A stretch of DNA of 64,000 nucleotides from Gammaproteobacteria bacterium (lineage in GTDB: Bacteria; Pseudomonadota; Gammaproteobacteria; Pseudomonadales; Cellvibrionaceae). The stretch spans positions 1-64,000 of the forward strand of contig JAGKWO010000010.1 in the NCBI GenBank assembly GCA_021151835.1, in the 5' to 3' direction. The notes under the pieces are model-generated. The model searched no databases, was not told the DNA's origin, and was given only the letters and a program-made list of their open reading frames with translations. Positions 16,202 to 23,311 of this stretch are shown here, piece by piece. Numbering within the stretch: position 1 is the first letter of the stretch; each line of letters starts with the position of its first letter. The position numbers and the translations under genes are program-made.

Positions 16202-16654
16202 CTAATTCTGCAAAGCTTTAGGCAGCAACACTGATTTCAATTCTGGTACAGCATCAAGAACGCCTGCCTTAACAGTTTGCGCCAGCGCATCAATCTCATC
16301 CGGCGGCACGGTGATGAGATAAGGAGTATTTCGCCCGATGTAACTACCGTTTTCGATTAAGAAACCGATTGGCTTAGCTGATGCATCCTTAAACTCACTT
16401 AGATAAAGCAAAGTTCCAGTCATGTCCATGGCAAAGCAACGCGCTGTCGCTGCGTTAAAAGCTGTCTTAACGGTGATAGATGCGTGGCAAAACTTGATGG
16501 CCTCACCAACCCTACCCTCGCCGCCGATAATATAATGCTCATGCGCTTCGTTGGCTGCGTCATAAGCCACGTCATATAAATTCCAGGTCTGCGCTTCTGA
16601 CACTCTAGCGACAGCAACCAACATCACTACCAAAATCTGTAAAGAAATTCTCAT
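16202..16654 (-). CDS. Small secreted hypothetical protein
   Basis: 150 residues from the ATG at 16654. A signal peptide (MRISLQILVVMLVAVARVSEA) is followed by a mature domain with two cysteines (FCHASI and ARCFAM) that could form a disulfide. I do not recognise the family. It is divergent from an XRE regulator only 90 bp away, and a perfect palindrome at 16677-16693 lies just upstream of its start, so it is probably that regulator's target. An outer in-frame ATG at 16684 overlaps the palindrome and is less likely. Confidence 0.6.
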   Translation of the reverse strand: MRISLQILVVMLVAVARVSEAQTWNLYDVAYDAANEAHEHYIIGGEGRVGEAIKFCHASITVKTAFNAATARCFAMDMTGTLLYLSEFKDASAKPIGFLIENGSYIGRNTPYLITVPPDEIDALAQTVKAGVLDAVPELKSVLLPKALQN

Positions 16655-16676
16655 ATAAACCCCATACGGCCCCAAA

Positions 16677-16693
16677 TATCCCAATTTGGGATA
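16677..16693. promoter_or_regulatory. Palindromic operator upstream of the secreted protein gene
   Basis: TATCCCAATTTGGGATA, perfect around one central base, 22 bp before the secreted-protein ATG. A probable binding site for the divergent XRE regulator. Confidence 0.55.
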
Positions 16694-16716
16694 ATCCTAA
16701 TATGGGTTTATTTAGA

Positions 16717-16738
16717 TGTCCAGCAAATTATCTGGACA
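16717..16738. promoter_or_regulatory. Inverted repeat upstream of the XRE regulator
   Basis: TGTCCAG and CTGGACA separated by 8 bases, ending 6 bp before the regulator's TTG. Different sequence from the palindrome at 16677, so it may be bound by another protein or act as a hairpin over the ribosome site. Confidence 0.45.
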
Positions 16739-16744
16739 ATTACC

Positions 16745-16981
16745 TTGAAAACTATTTATTCCAGTAAATACCGATACATGCTAACGCTATTGAGGGAGGC
16801 GAGAGAATTGTCGGGGATAACCCAATTGCAGCTTTCCGAGCAACTCGGTAAACCCCAATCCTATGTGTCCAAATATGAGAACGGGGAGCGCAGATTAGAC
16901 GTCGTAGAAATGCTTTATATCTGTGAAAAAATTCAGACAGACCCGCACACTATCGTTGAGCTTATTCGAAACGCTGAATGA
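16745..16981 (+). CDS. XRE-family helix-turn-helix regulator with TTG start
   Basis: 78 residues. A Cro/C1-type HTH spans about 12-65: ITQLQLSEQLGKPQSYVSKY and ENGERRLDVVEMLYICEKIQ. Relatives with the same body usually begin MKTIYSxxYRxLLxLLREAR, so I prefer the TTG start at 16745 (TTG AAA ACT ATT TAT) to the internal ATG at 16778. The ribosome site is weak. It is divergent from the secreted-protein gene and probably controls it and itself. Confidence 0.75.
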   Translation: MKTIYSSKYRYMLTLLREARELSGITQLQLSEQLGKPQSYVSKYENGERRLDVVEMLYICEKIQTDPHTIVELIRNAE

Positions 16982-17035
16982 CGTGCTATTCAATACTTAA
17001 TATGAGAGTACTGCATAGACGACAAGACTATTTGA

Positions 17036-17623
17036 TCACCTATTTGACCTCATTATTAGCTCCAGCCTTTGATTTTCAAGCACTAATCCTATTACTAGGT
17101 TCACAAATGTGGATTGATGCATATTTTTCGGTCGGACTAACGGTGCTCGATCCAGCAATGTACCTTTAAAGCCCAGCTTACTTCTGTGGCGATAAACTCG
17201 GTTAATTGCCCGCGCAAACTCACCTTCCATCTGACTTCTGTAACGTAGATTTTGGCACTTGCGGCATTGGAAGATGTTTTGATTTGCAATATATAGAATT
17301 CCGCAGCGCCTGTTGCAGCTAGGGCAAGTAAACCATGGACGTGCCCCACCGTAATTGCAATCGGTCCACTCGACTCCAACCGCGTAATGATAATGTTTAG
17401 AGGGTTGATTCCCAATAGACGATGAATAAACAAACGTTATTTCCGTCTCGCCCATATAAAAATAAAGGTCGTTACTCTCGTCACTTACTTCGATTTCAAT
17501 AACCCCGTGGCGTCCCTCAGACAATGCGCCGTTTTTCTGAAAAAAATTAATGTTCAGCTGCGGCACGGACGAAGTCATTTTTTTTGGTAGATGACCCCGC
17601 CTACCACTCCCGAATCCACCCAT
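17036..17623 (-). CDS. Zinc-ribbon protein of unknown function
   Basis: 195 residues from the ATG at 17623, which has AGGAG 6 bases upstream; an outer start at 17650 would overlap that site. The opening MGGFGSGRR is a hallmark of a family frequent on mobile elements. A four-cysteine zinc ribbon lies in the middle (FTCPSCNRRCGILY and FQCRKCQNLRY), followed by a basic helical tail with YRHRSKLGFKG. Nucleic-acid binding is plausible. No enzyme motif is visible. Confidence 0.7.
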   Translation of the reverse strand: MGGFGSGRRGHLPKKMTSSVPQLNINFFQKNGALSEGRHGVIEIEVSDESNDLYFYMGETEITFVYSSSIGNQPSKHYHYAVGVEWTDCNYGGARPWFTCPSCNRRCGILYIANQNIFQCRKCQNLRYRSQMEGEFARAINRVYRHRSKLGFKGTLLDRAPLVRPKNMHQSTFVNLVIGLVLENQRLELIMRSNR

Positions 17624-17951
17624 TGCTCTCTCCTGTTTCTTCGAAATCATTAGGAAACTTTAATTGAACATTTTCTTTCCACCGGCAAGGTTTTCCAATA
17701 ATGCACGGCATTTAGAAAACGCTTACTTGTTACTTCAGTTGGATGGTAAATGTCTCTGCGCATCAATTGAGTAAACAATCTGCTGGTGTTGAACTATGAA
17801 CGACATGTAAAAATATATGGATGAAAAACTAATTGAGGTAATAAATTTACAGGTAGGAAAAAAGGTAAAACCGTAGAGATAGAAGCGTAGAACACTCATC
17901 GCTCAAATGCAGACCCCGAACTTTAATACCTACATTGGATGAGGTTATACA
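17624..17951. other. Gap without a gene
   Basis: About 330 bp of A+T-rich sequence between two minus-strand genes. No coding frame or repeat stands out. Confidence 0.5.
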
Positions 17952-18179
17952 TCAGGGCTTCAATAAATCGCTCGCATCAACTTTCAACGCATAGGCAATC
18001 CGCTCGATGTTATAGATCGTCACGTTCTTTTCTGCACGCTCTAACATACCTATATAGGTACGATGTACACCGGCAAGTTCAGCCAGTGCTTCTTGGGATA
18101 ACCCTGCTTCAAGACGTAGCTTCCTAACATTGGTCGCAAATACTGAAACAAGCTTCGATTTTTCGGGGTTCAGACTCAT
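17952..18179 (-). CDS. XRE-family helix-turn-helix regulator
   Basis: 75 residues, almost only an HTH_3 domain: LSQEALAELAGVHRTYIGML and ERAEKNVTIYNIERIAYALK, ending DASDLLKP. Such compact regulators often control restriction-modification or element genes (C-protein type), but no such partner is next to it here. Monocistronic, divergent from the small membrane protein at 18301. Confidence 0.8.
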   Translation of the reverse strand: MSLNPEKSKLVSVFATNVRKLRLEAGLSQEALAELAGVHRTYIGMLERAEKNVTIYNIERIAYALKVDASDLLKP

Positions 18180-18300
18180 AGGCCAAATCTGGCCTGTTGC
18201 ATACTATAGTTCTACATACTACGATTAGCACTTGCGAAAACGCAGCCGTTGGGTTTATTAGCAATTTTAGCTGTAATCACACTTATTATTGGATCGAGAT

Positions 18301-18618
18301 ATGAGCGATACTGAATTGATGTTATTAGTAGAATCACGAAAAAAATCACGCTTCGTGGCTATATTGTTAAATTTATTTCTACCGGGAGCAGGCTATATCT
18401 ATTGTGGGCGGTGGATTTTGGGGGTTGTAGTTTTCTTTTTCGTGATAGCGCTGGTTATAGCTAGTTTTGGCTTGGCAGCACTTGGACTCATCGTAGTTCT
18501 CGTGATCGATGGAGCACTTTGTGTCGGTAGATATAATCGCAAGATGACAGAGAATCTGATTAGGGAGCGGGCTCAACTGAAACGCAATAAGATGGAACTC
18601 GCGGAGGGTACGCAATGA
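18301..18618 (+). CDS. Small membrane protein, TM2-like
   Basis: 105 residues from the ATG at 18301; an in-frame TTG at 18289 would add four. Two hydrophobic helices (about 18-37 and 40-70) are joined by PGAGYIYCGRWILG, like the GxGxFYxG turn of TM2-domain proteins. A charged C-terminal tail (NLIRERAQLKRNKMEL) is cytoplasmic. No function is known; it may belong to the element cargo. Confidence 0.65.
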   Translation: MSDTELMLLVESRKKSRFVAILLNLFLPGAGYIYCGRWILGVVVFFFVIALVIASFGLAALGLIVVLVIDGALCVGRYNRKMTENLIRERAQLKRNKMELAEGTQ

Positions 18619-18720
18619 AAATCACACGCCCTCCCCATGTTTTCATTTAACGCATAATTTCAACAGTTATGAGCTAAATAAAGAGTAGATCAAGGAAAAC
18701 CCCGTCTACCCATAATGAAT

Positions 18721-19308
18721 TTAGTTCGGACCAGGCCACGCCTCAATCGTACTACCCCCATACCTGTTAGTAGTTAAAGGTTTGTTTTCCTTTGTGTGAA
18801 CCTTAGCCATATAGGATAAATGGTAAATTGCACCATCAACGAAAGCACACTGACCTCGGATAAGATTATAGTAGCTCCTGGAAGAGGGAAACGCTGGTCG
18901 GGGTTGGTTCCGAGCTGTCCACATTTCTTCCGCGATCTTAAAAATATTGTGATGAAGATTTACCTTGTTTCCATCCAGAAAAAGCACCAAATGGTAGTGC
19001 TGGGCTTCACTTTTACCGTGCTCTCTCACCCACACATATCCAACACGAGATAAGCCAAATCGTGTACGGAGCCTTTTTTTGAACTTTTCTATAAATCTGG
19101 AAAACAATTTGTTGTCCTCACTAAATTCAGTCACGGGGAAGATTTCTATGCATATAAGAACTTTGTAGTGGTGGCTTAACATAGCTGAAAGCTGAGAGAC
19201 GATTTTATCCAATATCCCCACAAAACATCCTTTGCAAGAGGGAGGATTATTGATCTCAACACGGCGCCGCTCAAATTCGATTTCACGATCAAACGTAATC
19301 TTGTGCAT
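18721..19308 (-). CDS. Inovirus Gp2-like (YagK/YfjJ) protein
   Basis: 195 residues. KVLICIEIFPVTEFSE, a long helix with FSRFIEKFKKRLRTRFG, YVWVREHGKSEAQHYHLVLF and a late YHLSYMAKVH resemble the inovirus-type Gp2/YagK-YfjJ C-terminal family found on prophage-like and P4-like elements. The HYHLVLFLDG strand recalls rolling-circle initiator folds, so a replication-linked role is plausible but unproved. It belongs to the integrative element with alpA and the integrase. Confidence 0.7.
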   Translation of the reverse strand: MHKITFDREIEFERRRVEINNPPSCKGCFVGILDKIVSQLSAMLSHHYKVLICIEIFPVTEFSEDNKLFSRFIEKFKKRLRTRFGLSRVGYVWVREHGKSEAQHYHLVLFLDGNKVNLHHNIFKIAEEMWTARNQPRPAFPSSRSYYNLIRGQCAFVDGAIYHLSYMAKVHTKENKPLTTNRYGGSTIEAWPGPN

Positions 19309-19459
19309 TCACGCACTTCAAGCAGACCACATCCTGTTGTCCTGCATTGAATAAGCTTGTAGGTATAAAGATCAGTATAAATAAACATGAACAGATAATA
19401 TTAAATACCGACCCGCCCCAGTCTGACCGAGTTCCTGAAAACCCTTCTACGAATTGGCG

Positions 19460-19490
19460 CCCCTCGCTTTTAAGTTCGACAAAAGAGGGG
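19460..19490. terminator. Possible terminator in the element
   Basis: CCCCTC-TTTT pairs with AAAA-GAGGGG around a loop, with two bulged bases. Lies downstream of the AlpA-like gene. No clear T tract. Confidence 0.3.
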
Positions 19491-19571
19491 TGGAGTTTCG
19501 GAACACTACACGTCAAGGGTACAGTAAGTAAATCACTGTGAAATGAGCAAAAAGAGTGTGCGTCCATAGGC

Positions 19572-19835
19572 CTAGCCCTCACCCATCAAATCGAGATTCG
19601 CTGTAAGCCTCGCTTCCATAAGATCAGACACTAGTTCCTGGATTTCCTCGTCAGATTTTCCAGCAATTCGAGCAGCGTTGAGGGATTTAACTTCATATGC
19701 AGGCCAACCGACTGATCGCCCGCCCAACGAGACCGGCTTAGTCCATAACCCATGGGATATACGTAAATACAAAGTTGATCGGGAAAGACCGCTGTGGATC
19801 TTAACCTCAGGTAAACGCAGGATTGTCTTGAGCAT
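19572..19835 (-). CDS. AlpA-type phage/element transcriptional activator
   Basis: 87 residues from the ATG at 19835 with GAGGT 6 bases upstream; an outer start at 19865 is less well placed. LRLPEVKIHSGLSRSTLYLR and WTKPVSLGGRSVGWPAYEV match the AlpA (PF05930) winged-helix family, which switches on integrase/excision genes on P4-like elements. Two CCGAATTCGG palindromes lie 64-95 bp upstream and are good candidates for its own control. Confidence 0.85.
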   Translation of the reverse strand: MLKTILRLPEVKIHSGLSRSTLYLRISHGLWTKPVSLGGRSVGWPAYEVKSLNAARIAGKSDEEIQELVSDLMEARLTANLDLMGEG

Positions 19836-19899
19836 GTTTGCACCTCTTAGCGCGTTGTTGAACATGCAGACATAATTAATTATTGATTCAAGCGAGTGG

Positions 19900-19929
19900 C
19901 CGAATTCGGTTTTGAGATTCCGAATTCGG
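19900..19929. promoter_or_regulatory. Two CCGAATTCGG palindromes 20 bp apart
   Basis: CCGAATTCGGTTTT occurs twice in direct repeat (from 19900 and from 19920), each with a perfect 10-bp palindrome. The 20-bp spacing puts both on nearly the same helix face. Located between the unknown element gene and alpA, i.e. in the alpA promoter region. Confidence 0.6.
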
Positions 19930-19944
19930 TTTTCCGGTTACTCA

Positions 19945-20826
19945 TTACTTTGACCGAATAGCCACAGCCTCTCGTATTTCTTTAAAATATTTCCTTACAG
20001 TATCGTCTGTGATTGACACTCCCAACTCTTCAGCAGCCTTAACAACTGCCCCGGCAATTCCTCTTTGGTCATAATCTAACTTCGCTATTTTGCAGACGGC
20101 AGCAAGTAGGATTAACAGACTGTACCGCTCCTTGCTGGACAACGATTTTTCGCCCAATTCAGCGGGATGACCGGTTTTTGATGTTTTACTCAACATAGCT
20201 AAATACTCTGTTAATGCCTCCGTTCTAATACCCCACACGCAATTGCCTGGCAGTTCGCCCGCGTATACGTACTCCAATGGTTTTTGTTTCGGTTGCCGAT
20301 CTGTTAATAGGTTCAGTTCGCCCCCCCAATCCACTGCGGTCATGAGCCTGCACACGTCGTCGCCACGCTGCAGGAAGCACCCCGAGAAATTAACTAACTC
20401 AATTGGGGGGCCACCGGTCATCATCTGGTATGCCTGATCGATGTCGAATCTTTCGGAGCCAATCATCATTAGGTCCCAGACTCCTTCGATGGCCACCACT
20501 TTTTCATCGAAATTGATAAATCGACCATCTCCAATTGGCAAACTCGTTATCATATTAATTTCAGCGCCTTCTGGCATATTTGGAAAATGTCCGAGCTCTG
20601 TCGCCGGTGGATTTATTCTTATCGTTCGTTTAGCGCCGCTCTCGTCCACAATTTTTCCTAAACAGCCTCTACCCTTATTTATAAAGTCTGCTGAAATCGT
20701 TATTTGCCCCTGTAAAGCTGCCCGGTAGATATCGGAGATAAGAACTTCCTCCTCCAGCTTCATCGATAAATGTGTTGCAGCTTCCTGTAACGTCAAAAAT
20801 TTTTTGGATTGAAAAAATTTGCTCAT
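19945..20826 (-). CDS. Integrative-element protein of unknown function
   Basis: 293 residues from the ATG at 20826 (GAG 8 bases upstream); an outer start at 20850 adds eight. The N-terminus (FLTLQEAATHLSMKLEEEV) looks like a helix-turn-helix. The middle is beta-rich, and the C-terminal part has SLSSKERYSLLILLAAVCKI and GVSITDDTVRKYFKEIREAV, which resembles tails seen in proteins beside P4-type integrases. The C-terminal helices suggest DNA binding or partner contact. I cannot name a function. Confidence 0.65.
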   Translation of the reverse strand: MSKFFQSKKFLTLQEAATHLSMKLEEEVLISDIYRAALQGQITISADFINKGRGCLGKIVDESGAKRTIRINPPATELGHFPNMPEGAEINMITSLPIGDGRFINFDEKVVAIEGVWDLMMIGSERFDIDQAYQMMTGGPPIELVNFSGCFLQRGDDVCRLMTAVDWGGELNLLTDRQPKQKPLEYVYAGELPGNCVWGIRTEALTEYLAMLSKTSKTGHPAELGEKSLSSKERYSLLILLAAVCKIAKLDYDQRGIAGAVVKAAEELGVSITDDTVRKYFKEIREAVAIRSK

Positions 20827-20997
20827 ATCGTGGACTCGCCCCGTCTCCAAATTCTTTGGAAGCTAAAAACGGTACTCCAAAGATCCCAATACCTGAAATA
20901 CATAGGAAAATGTCGGACATCAATTTCATGAACCCGAGCCTCAAAATTTAGATCGAGTGTTTCGTTTGGCTTGTGAACTCTCAACTTCTACTAAACA

Positions 20998-22194
20998 TTA
21001 AGCTTTAAGCTTATCCAGATAATCCGCCCATGATTGCATCATTTTTTTGCGTTCAGGAAGATGTTTGGTACGGTTATAAGCTCGACCATTAGTATCTTTA
21101 ACAGCATGAGCTAACTGCTGCTCAATAAAATCCACTCGAATACCGATCACTTCATCAAGGATCGTACGTGCAGTAGCCCTGAATCCGTGAGGAGTTACCT
21201 GTTCATTTGAATAACCTAAAGTCCTTAAAGCAGTCCGAACACCATTTTCTGACATTGGACGCCCATCCTTCTTCGCGCTAGGCATGACATAACGATAATG
21301 CCCAGTAATTGGCTTAAGGTTTTTCAATATCTCTAGGGCTTGTTTCGGAAGCGGCACAATGTGCGCAAAACGCATTTTCATCTTTTCGGCTGGGATTTCC
21401 CAGTAAGCGTCATCCCAATTGATCTCCGTCCACTCCATTTGACGAATCTCACCTGGTCGCTGAAACAACATAGGGGTGAGTTTTAGAGCCGCGCAAATCT
21501 CTGGCGTACCACTATAGTTGTCTATACTGATGAGAATTTTACGTAGCTCTTTAGGGTCGGTTATAGCCGCCCTGTGATTTGCTTTCGCAACCACTAGCGC
21601 ATCTTTAAGGTCATGGGAGGGGTCTCTTTCCGCCAGCCCTAAGCCGACCGCATAACGCATGATCTGACCAGCAATTCTTTTGGCTCTGTTAGCGGTTTCA
21701 TACAGCCCATCGGATTCAATCTGACGTAATGGTATTAGCAATTTTGCTGAACTGATTTCCGATACTGGGGTTTTACCAATGAAGGGGGACAATTTTTGAT
21801 CAACAATCCATTTAAGTTTTTCAAGGGTTACACGAGCAGCACCTTCAATCTCCCTCTTCTTGATGAACTCATCGGCAATTGCAGAAAACGTATTTGTTGA
21901 AGCAATTAATTTTTTTAATTTTTCCTGTTTCTTTATTTCACCGGGATCATTGCCTTCAAGTAATTCCAGCTTCGCGTGTCGAACTTTTTCGCGTGCGGCA
22001 GCAAGAGAGATTAATGGATAGACACCGAAAGCAAGGCGCTTTTCCTTTCCGCCAAAACGATATTTCATTCGCCAATATTTGGAGCCATTAGGCATAACTT
22101 CCAGATACATGCCGCCCCCATCGGCAATCTTATATGACTTCTCTTTAGGTTTAGCCTTCTTAGCCGCTACTTCGGTGAGTTTATTTATAGCCAT
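20998..22194 (-). CDS. P4-type tyrosine recombinase (integrase)
   Basis: 398 residues. An N-terminal DUF4102 arm-binding domain (DGGGMYLEVMPNGSKYWRMK, KRLAFGVYPLISLAAAR) and a SAM-like core-binding domain precede the catalytic domain. Catalytic residues are visible: the first arginine in FQRPGEIRQMEW, HGFRATART with the His-x-x-Arg pair, and the nucleophilic tyrosine in GRAYNRTKHL. It catalyses integration and excision of the element at the tRNA 3' end. Start codon is 150 bp from tRNA-Leu, as usual for this group. It appears intact. Confidence 0.93.
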   Translation of the reverse strand: MAINKLTEVAAKKAKPKEKSYKIADGGGMYLEVMPNGSKYWRMKYRFGGKEKRLAFGVYPLISLAAAREKVRHAKLELLEGNDPGEIKKQEKLKKLIASTNTFSAIADEFIKKREIEGAARVTLEKLKWIVDQKLSPFIGKTPVSEISSAKLLIPLRQIESDGLYETANRAKRIAGQIMRYAVGLGLAERDPSHDLKDALVVAKANHRAAITDPKELRKILISIDNYSGTPEICAALKLTPMLFQRPGEIRQMEWTEINWDDAYWEIPAEKMKMRFAHIVPLPKQALEILKNLKPITGHYRYVMPSAKKDGRPMSENGVRTALRTLGYSNEQVTPHGFRATARTILDEVIGIRVDFIEQQLAHAVKDTNGRAYNRTKHLPERKKMMQSWADYLDKLKA

Positions 22195-22286
22195 TTATCG
22201 CTCCAAAGTTATGCCCCCAATTGTGCCCCCATAAGACACAAGCTTCAATAGGATCTTGTTGGACGACGACAGAAAAAAAACATAAA

Positions 22287-22311
22287 AAAAACCCGCATTT
22301 CTGCGGGTTTT
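22287..22311. terminator. Bidirectional terminator after tRNA-Leu
   Basis: AAAACCCGCA/TGCGGGTTTT with a 5-base loop, followed on the minus strand by a long T run. It ends the pgsA/tRNA transcript. Confidence 0.85.
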
Positions 22312-22343
22312 GAGACGTTCTTGGATTTCCTAGAATTTCAATA

Positions 22344-22430
22344 TGGTGCCCGAGGCCGGACTTGAACCGGCACGACCAAAAGATCGACAGATTTTAAATC
22401 TGTTGTGTCTACCGATTTCACCACTCGGGC
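22344..22430 (-). tRNA. tRNA-Leu, anticodon UAA
   Basis: 87 bases with encoded CCA. The acceptor GCCCGAG pairs with CTCGGGC; the anticodon arm is CAGATTTAAAATCTG; there is a long variable arm and GGTTCAAGTCC for the T arm. Downstream neighbour of tRNA-Cys; probable attachment site of the element. Confidence 0.97.
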
Positions 22431-22463
22431 GGAGTGCCTTTACGTCGGTACGTAAAGAAAAAG

Positions 22464-22537
22464 TGGAGGCGCGATCCGGAGTCGAACCGGACTAGCTGGA
22501 TTTGCAATCCAGAGCATAACCGCTTTGCTATCGCGCC
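22464..22537 (-). tRNA. tRNA-Cys, anticodon GCA
   Basis: 74 bases with encoded CCA. Acceptor GGCGCGA/TCGCGCC, anticodon arm CTGGATTTGCAATCCAG. Lies between pgsA and tRNA-Leu as in E. coli cysT, but the glycine tRNA usually upstream there is absent. Confidence 0.97.
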
Positions 22538-22655
22538 TTTTCAAGAGGCCGCAATTCTAGCGGACTCATTTTGAAAATCCTAGTCTTTTATATAACTGAA
22601 CCGAAGGTTTTTTCCGGTTTGTTTAAATGCTGCTCAAGTCGATCAAAAGACGTTA

Positions 22656-23207
22656 TTAATCAGGGGCTTTGGGTAATAAAAATGGCCATGCAGCACGCAA
22701 ATAAAGCACCATGGACCAGAGGGTTAATGCCGCTGCTCCCGCTAATGCGATGTAACCAACAGGCAACAATAATGGAATATTTGCTAACAGGACTATGATG
22801 GCGGTCATTTGCAATGTGGTTTTGATTTTACCGATATAGGACACCGCCACGCTTGCCCGATGCCCCACTTCAGCCATCCATTCGCGCAATGCGGAAATGA
22901 TAATTTCACGGCCCACAATCACCGCCGCTGCAACCACAAACCATACTGAATCGTGATGTAAAGTCACCAGCAGCAATAAAGCAATCGCCACCATCAACTT
23001 ATCGGCTACCGGATCGAGGAAGGCCCCAAAAGGGGTGCTTTGGTTGTATTTACGCGCGACATAACCATCCGCCCAATCGGTGATGGCGGCGACGCTGAAG
23101 ATCACGGAGGAGACAAAATGAGCCCAACCAAACGGCAAGTAAAACACTACAACGAATAACGGAATCAGGAAGATCCGCATCAGGGTCAGCTGGTTGGCAA
23201 GCGTCAT
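22656..23207 (-). CDS. pgsA: CDP-diacylglycerol-glycerol-3-phosphate phosphatidyltransferase
   Basis: 183 residues from the ATG at 23207; a GTG further out (23279) would add 24 residues not seen in the family, whose members start near MTLANQLTLMRI. The CDP-alcohol transferase motif is present (DWADGYVARKYNQSTPFGAF then LDPVADK), and there are four to six membrane helices. It makes phosphatidylglycerol phosphate, the first step towards phosphatidylglycerol and cardiolipin, in the inner membrane. It follows uvrC, as in E. coli and Pseudomonas, and the two tRNAs follow it. Confidence 0.95.
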   Translation of the reverse strand: MTLANQLTLMRIFLIPLFVVVFYLPFGWAHFVSSVIFSVAAITDWADGYVARKYNQSTPFGAFLDPVADKLMVAIALLLLVTLHHDSVWFVVAAAVIVGREIIISALREWMAEVGHRASVAVSYIGKIKTTLQMTAIIVLLANIPLLLPVGYIALAGAAALTLWSMVLYLRAAWPFLLPKAPD

Positions 23208-23311
23208 AGGCAATTCTCTGGGCCAGATGAACAAATCAGTAAAACGGGCGCGATAATACACCAGCAAGGCGGCTTTCACACCCCGCGACTTAAGGGTTAA
23301 GCGCTAAAACA

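Larger units (their letters stand above)
18721..22344 (-). mobile_element. Integrative element next to tRNA-Leu, core part
   Basis: Four minus-strand genes (integrase, unknown element protein, AlpA-type activator, Gp2-like) run away from tRNA-Leu(UAA), the common layout of P4-like satellites and small islands. The right end is taken as the tRNA 3' end. The left end is undefined: I searched by eye for a second copy of the tRNA 3' sequence and found none, so the element could extend left through the HTH genes to 16.2 kb or further. Confidence 0.6.

Noticed and set aside
16978..17169. Frame following the XRE regulator on the plus strand
   Set aside because: Overlaps the zinc-ribbon gene, whose cysteine motifs and start site are convincing.
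19347..19541. 64-codon plus-strand frame within the element
   Set aside because: No ribosome site or motif; all supported core genes of the element run the other way.
22538..22655. A glycine tRNA before tRNA-Cys, as in E. coli
   Set aside because: The stretch between pgsA and tRNA-Cys has no cloverleaf sequence.
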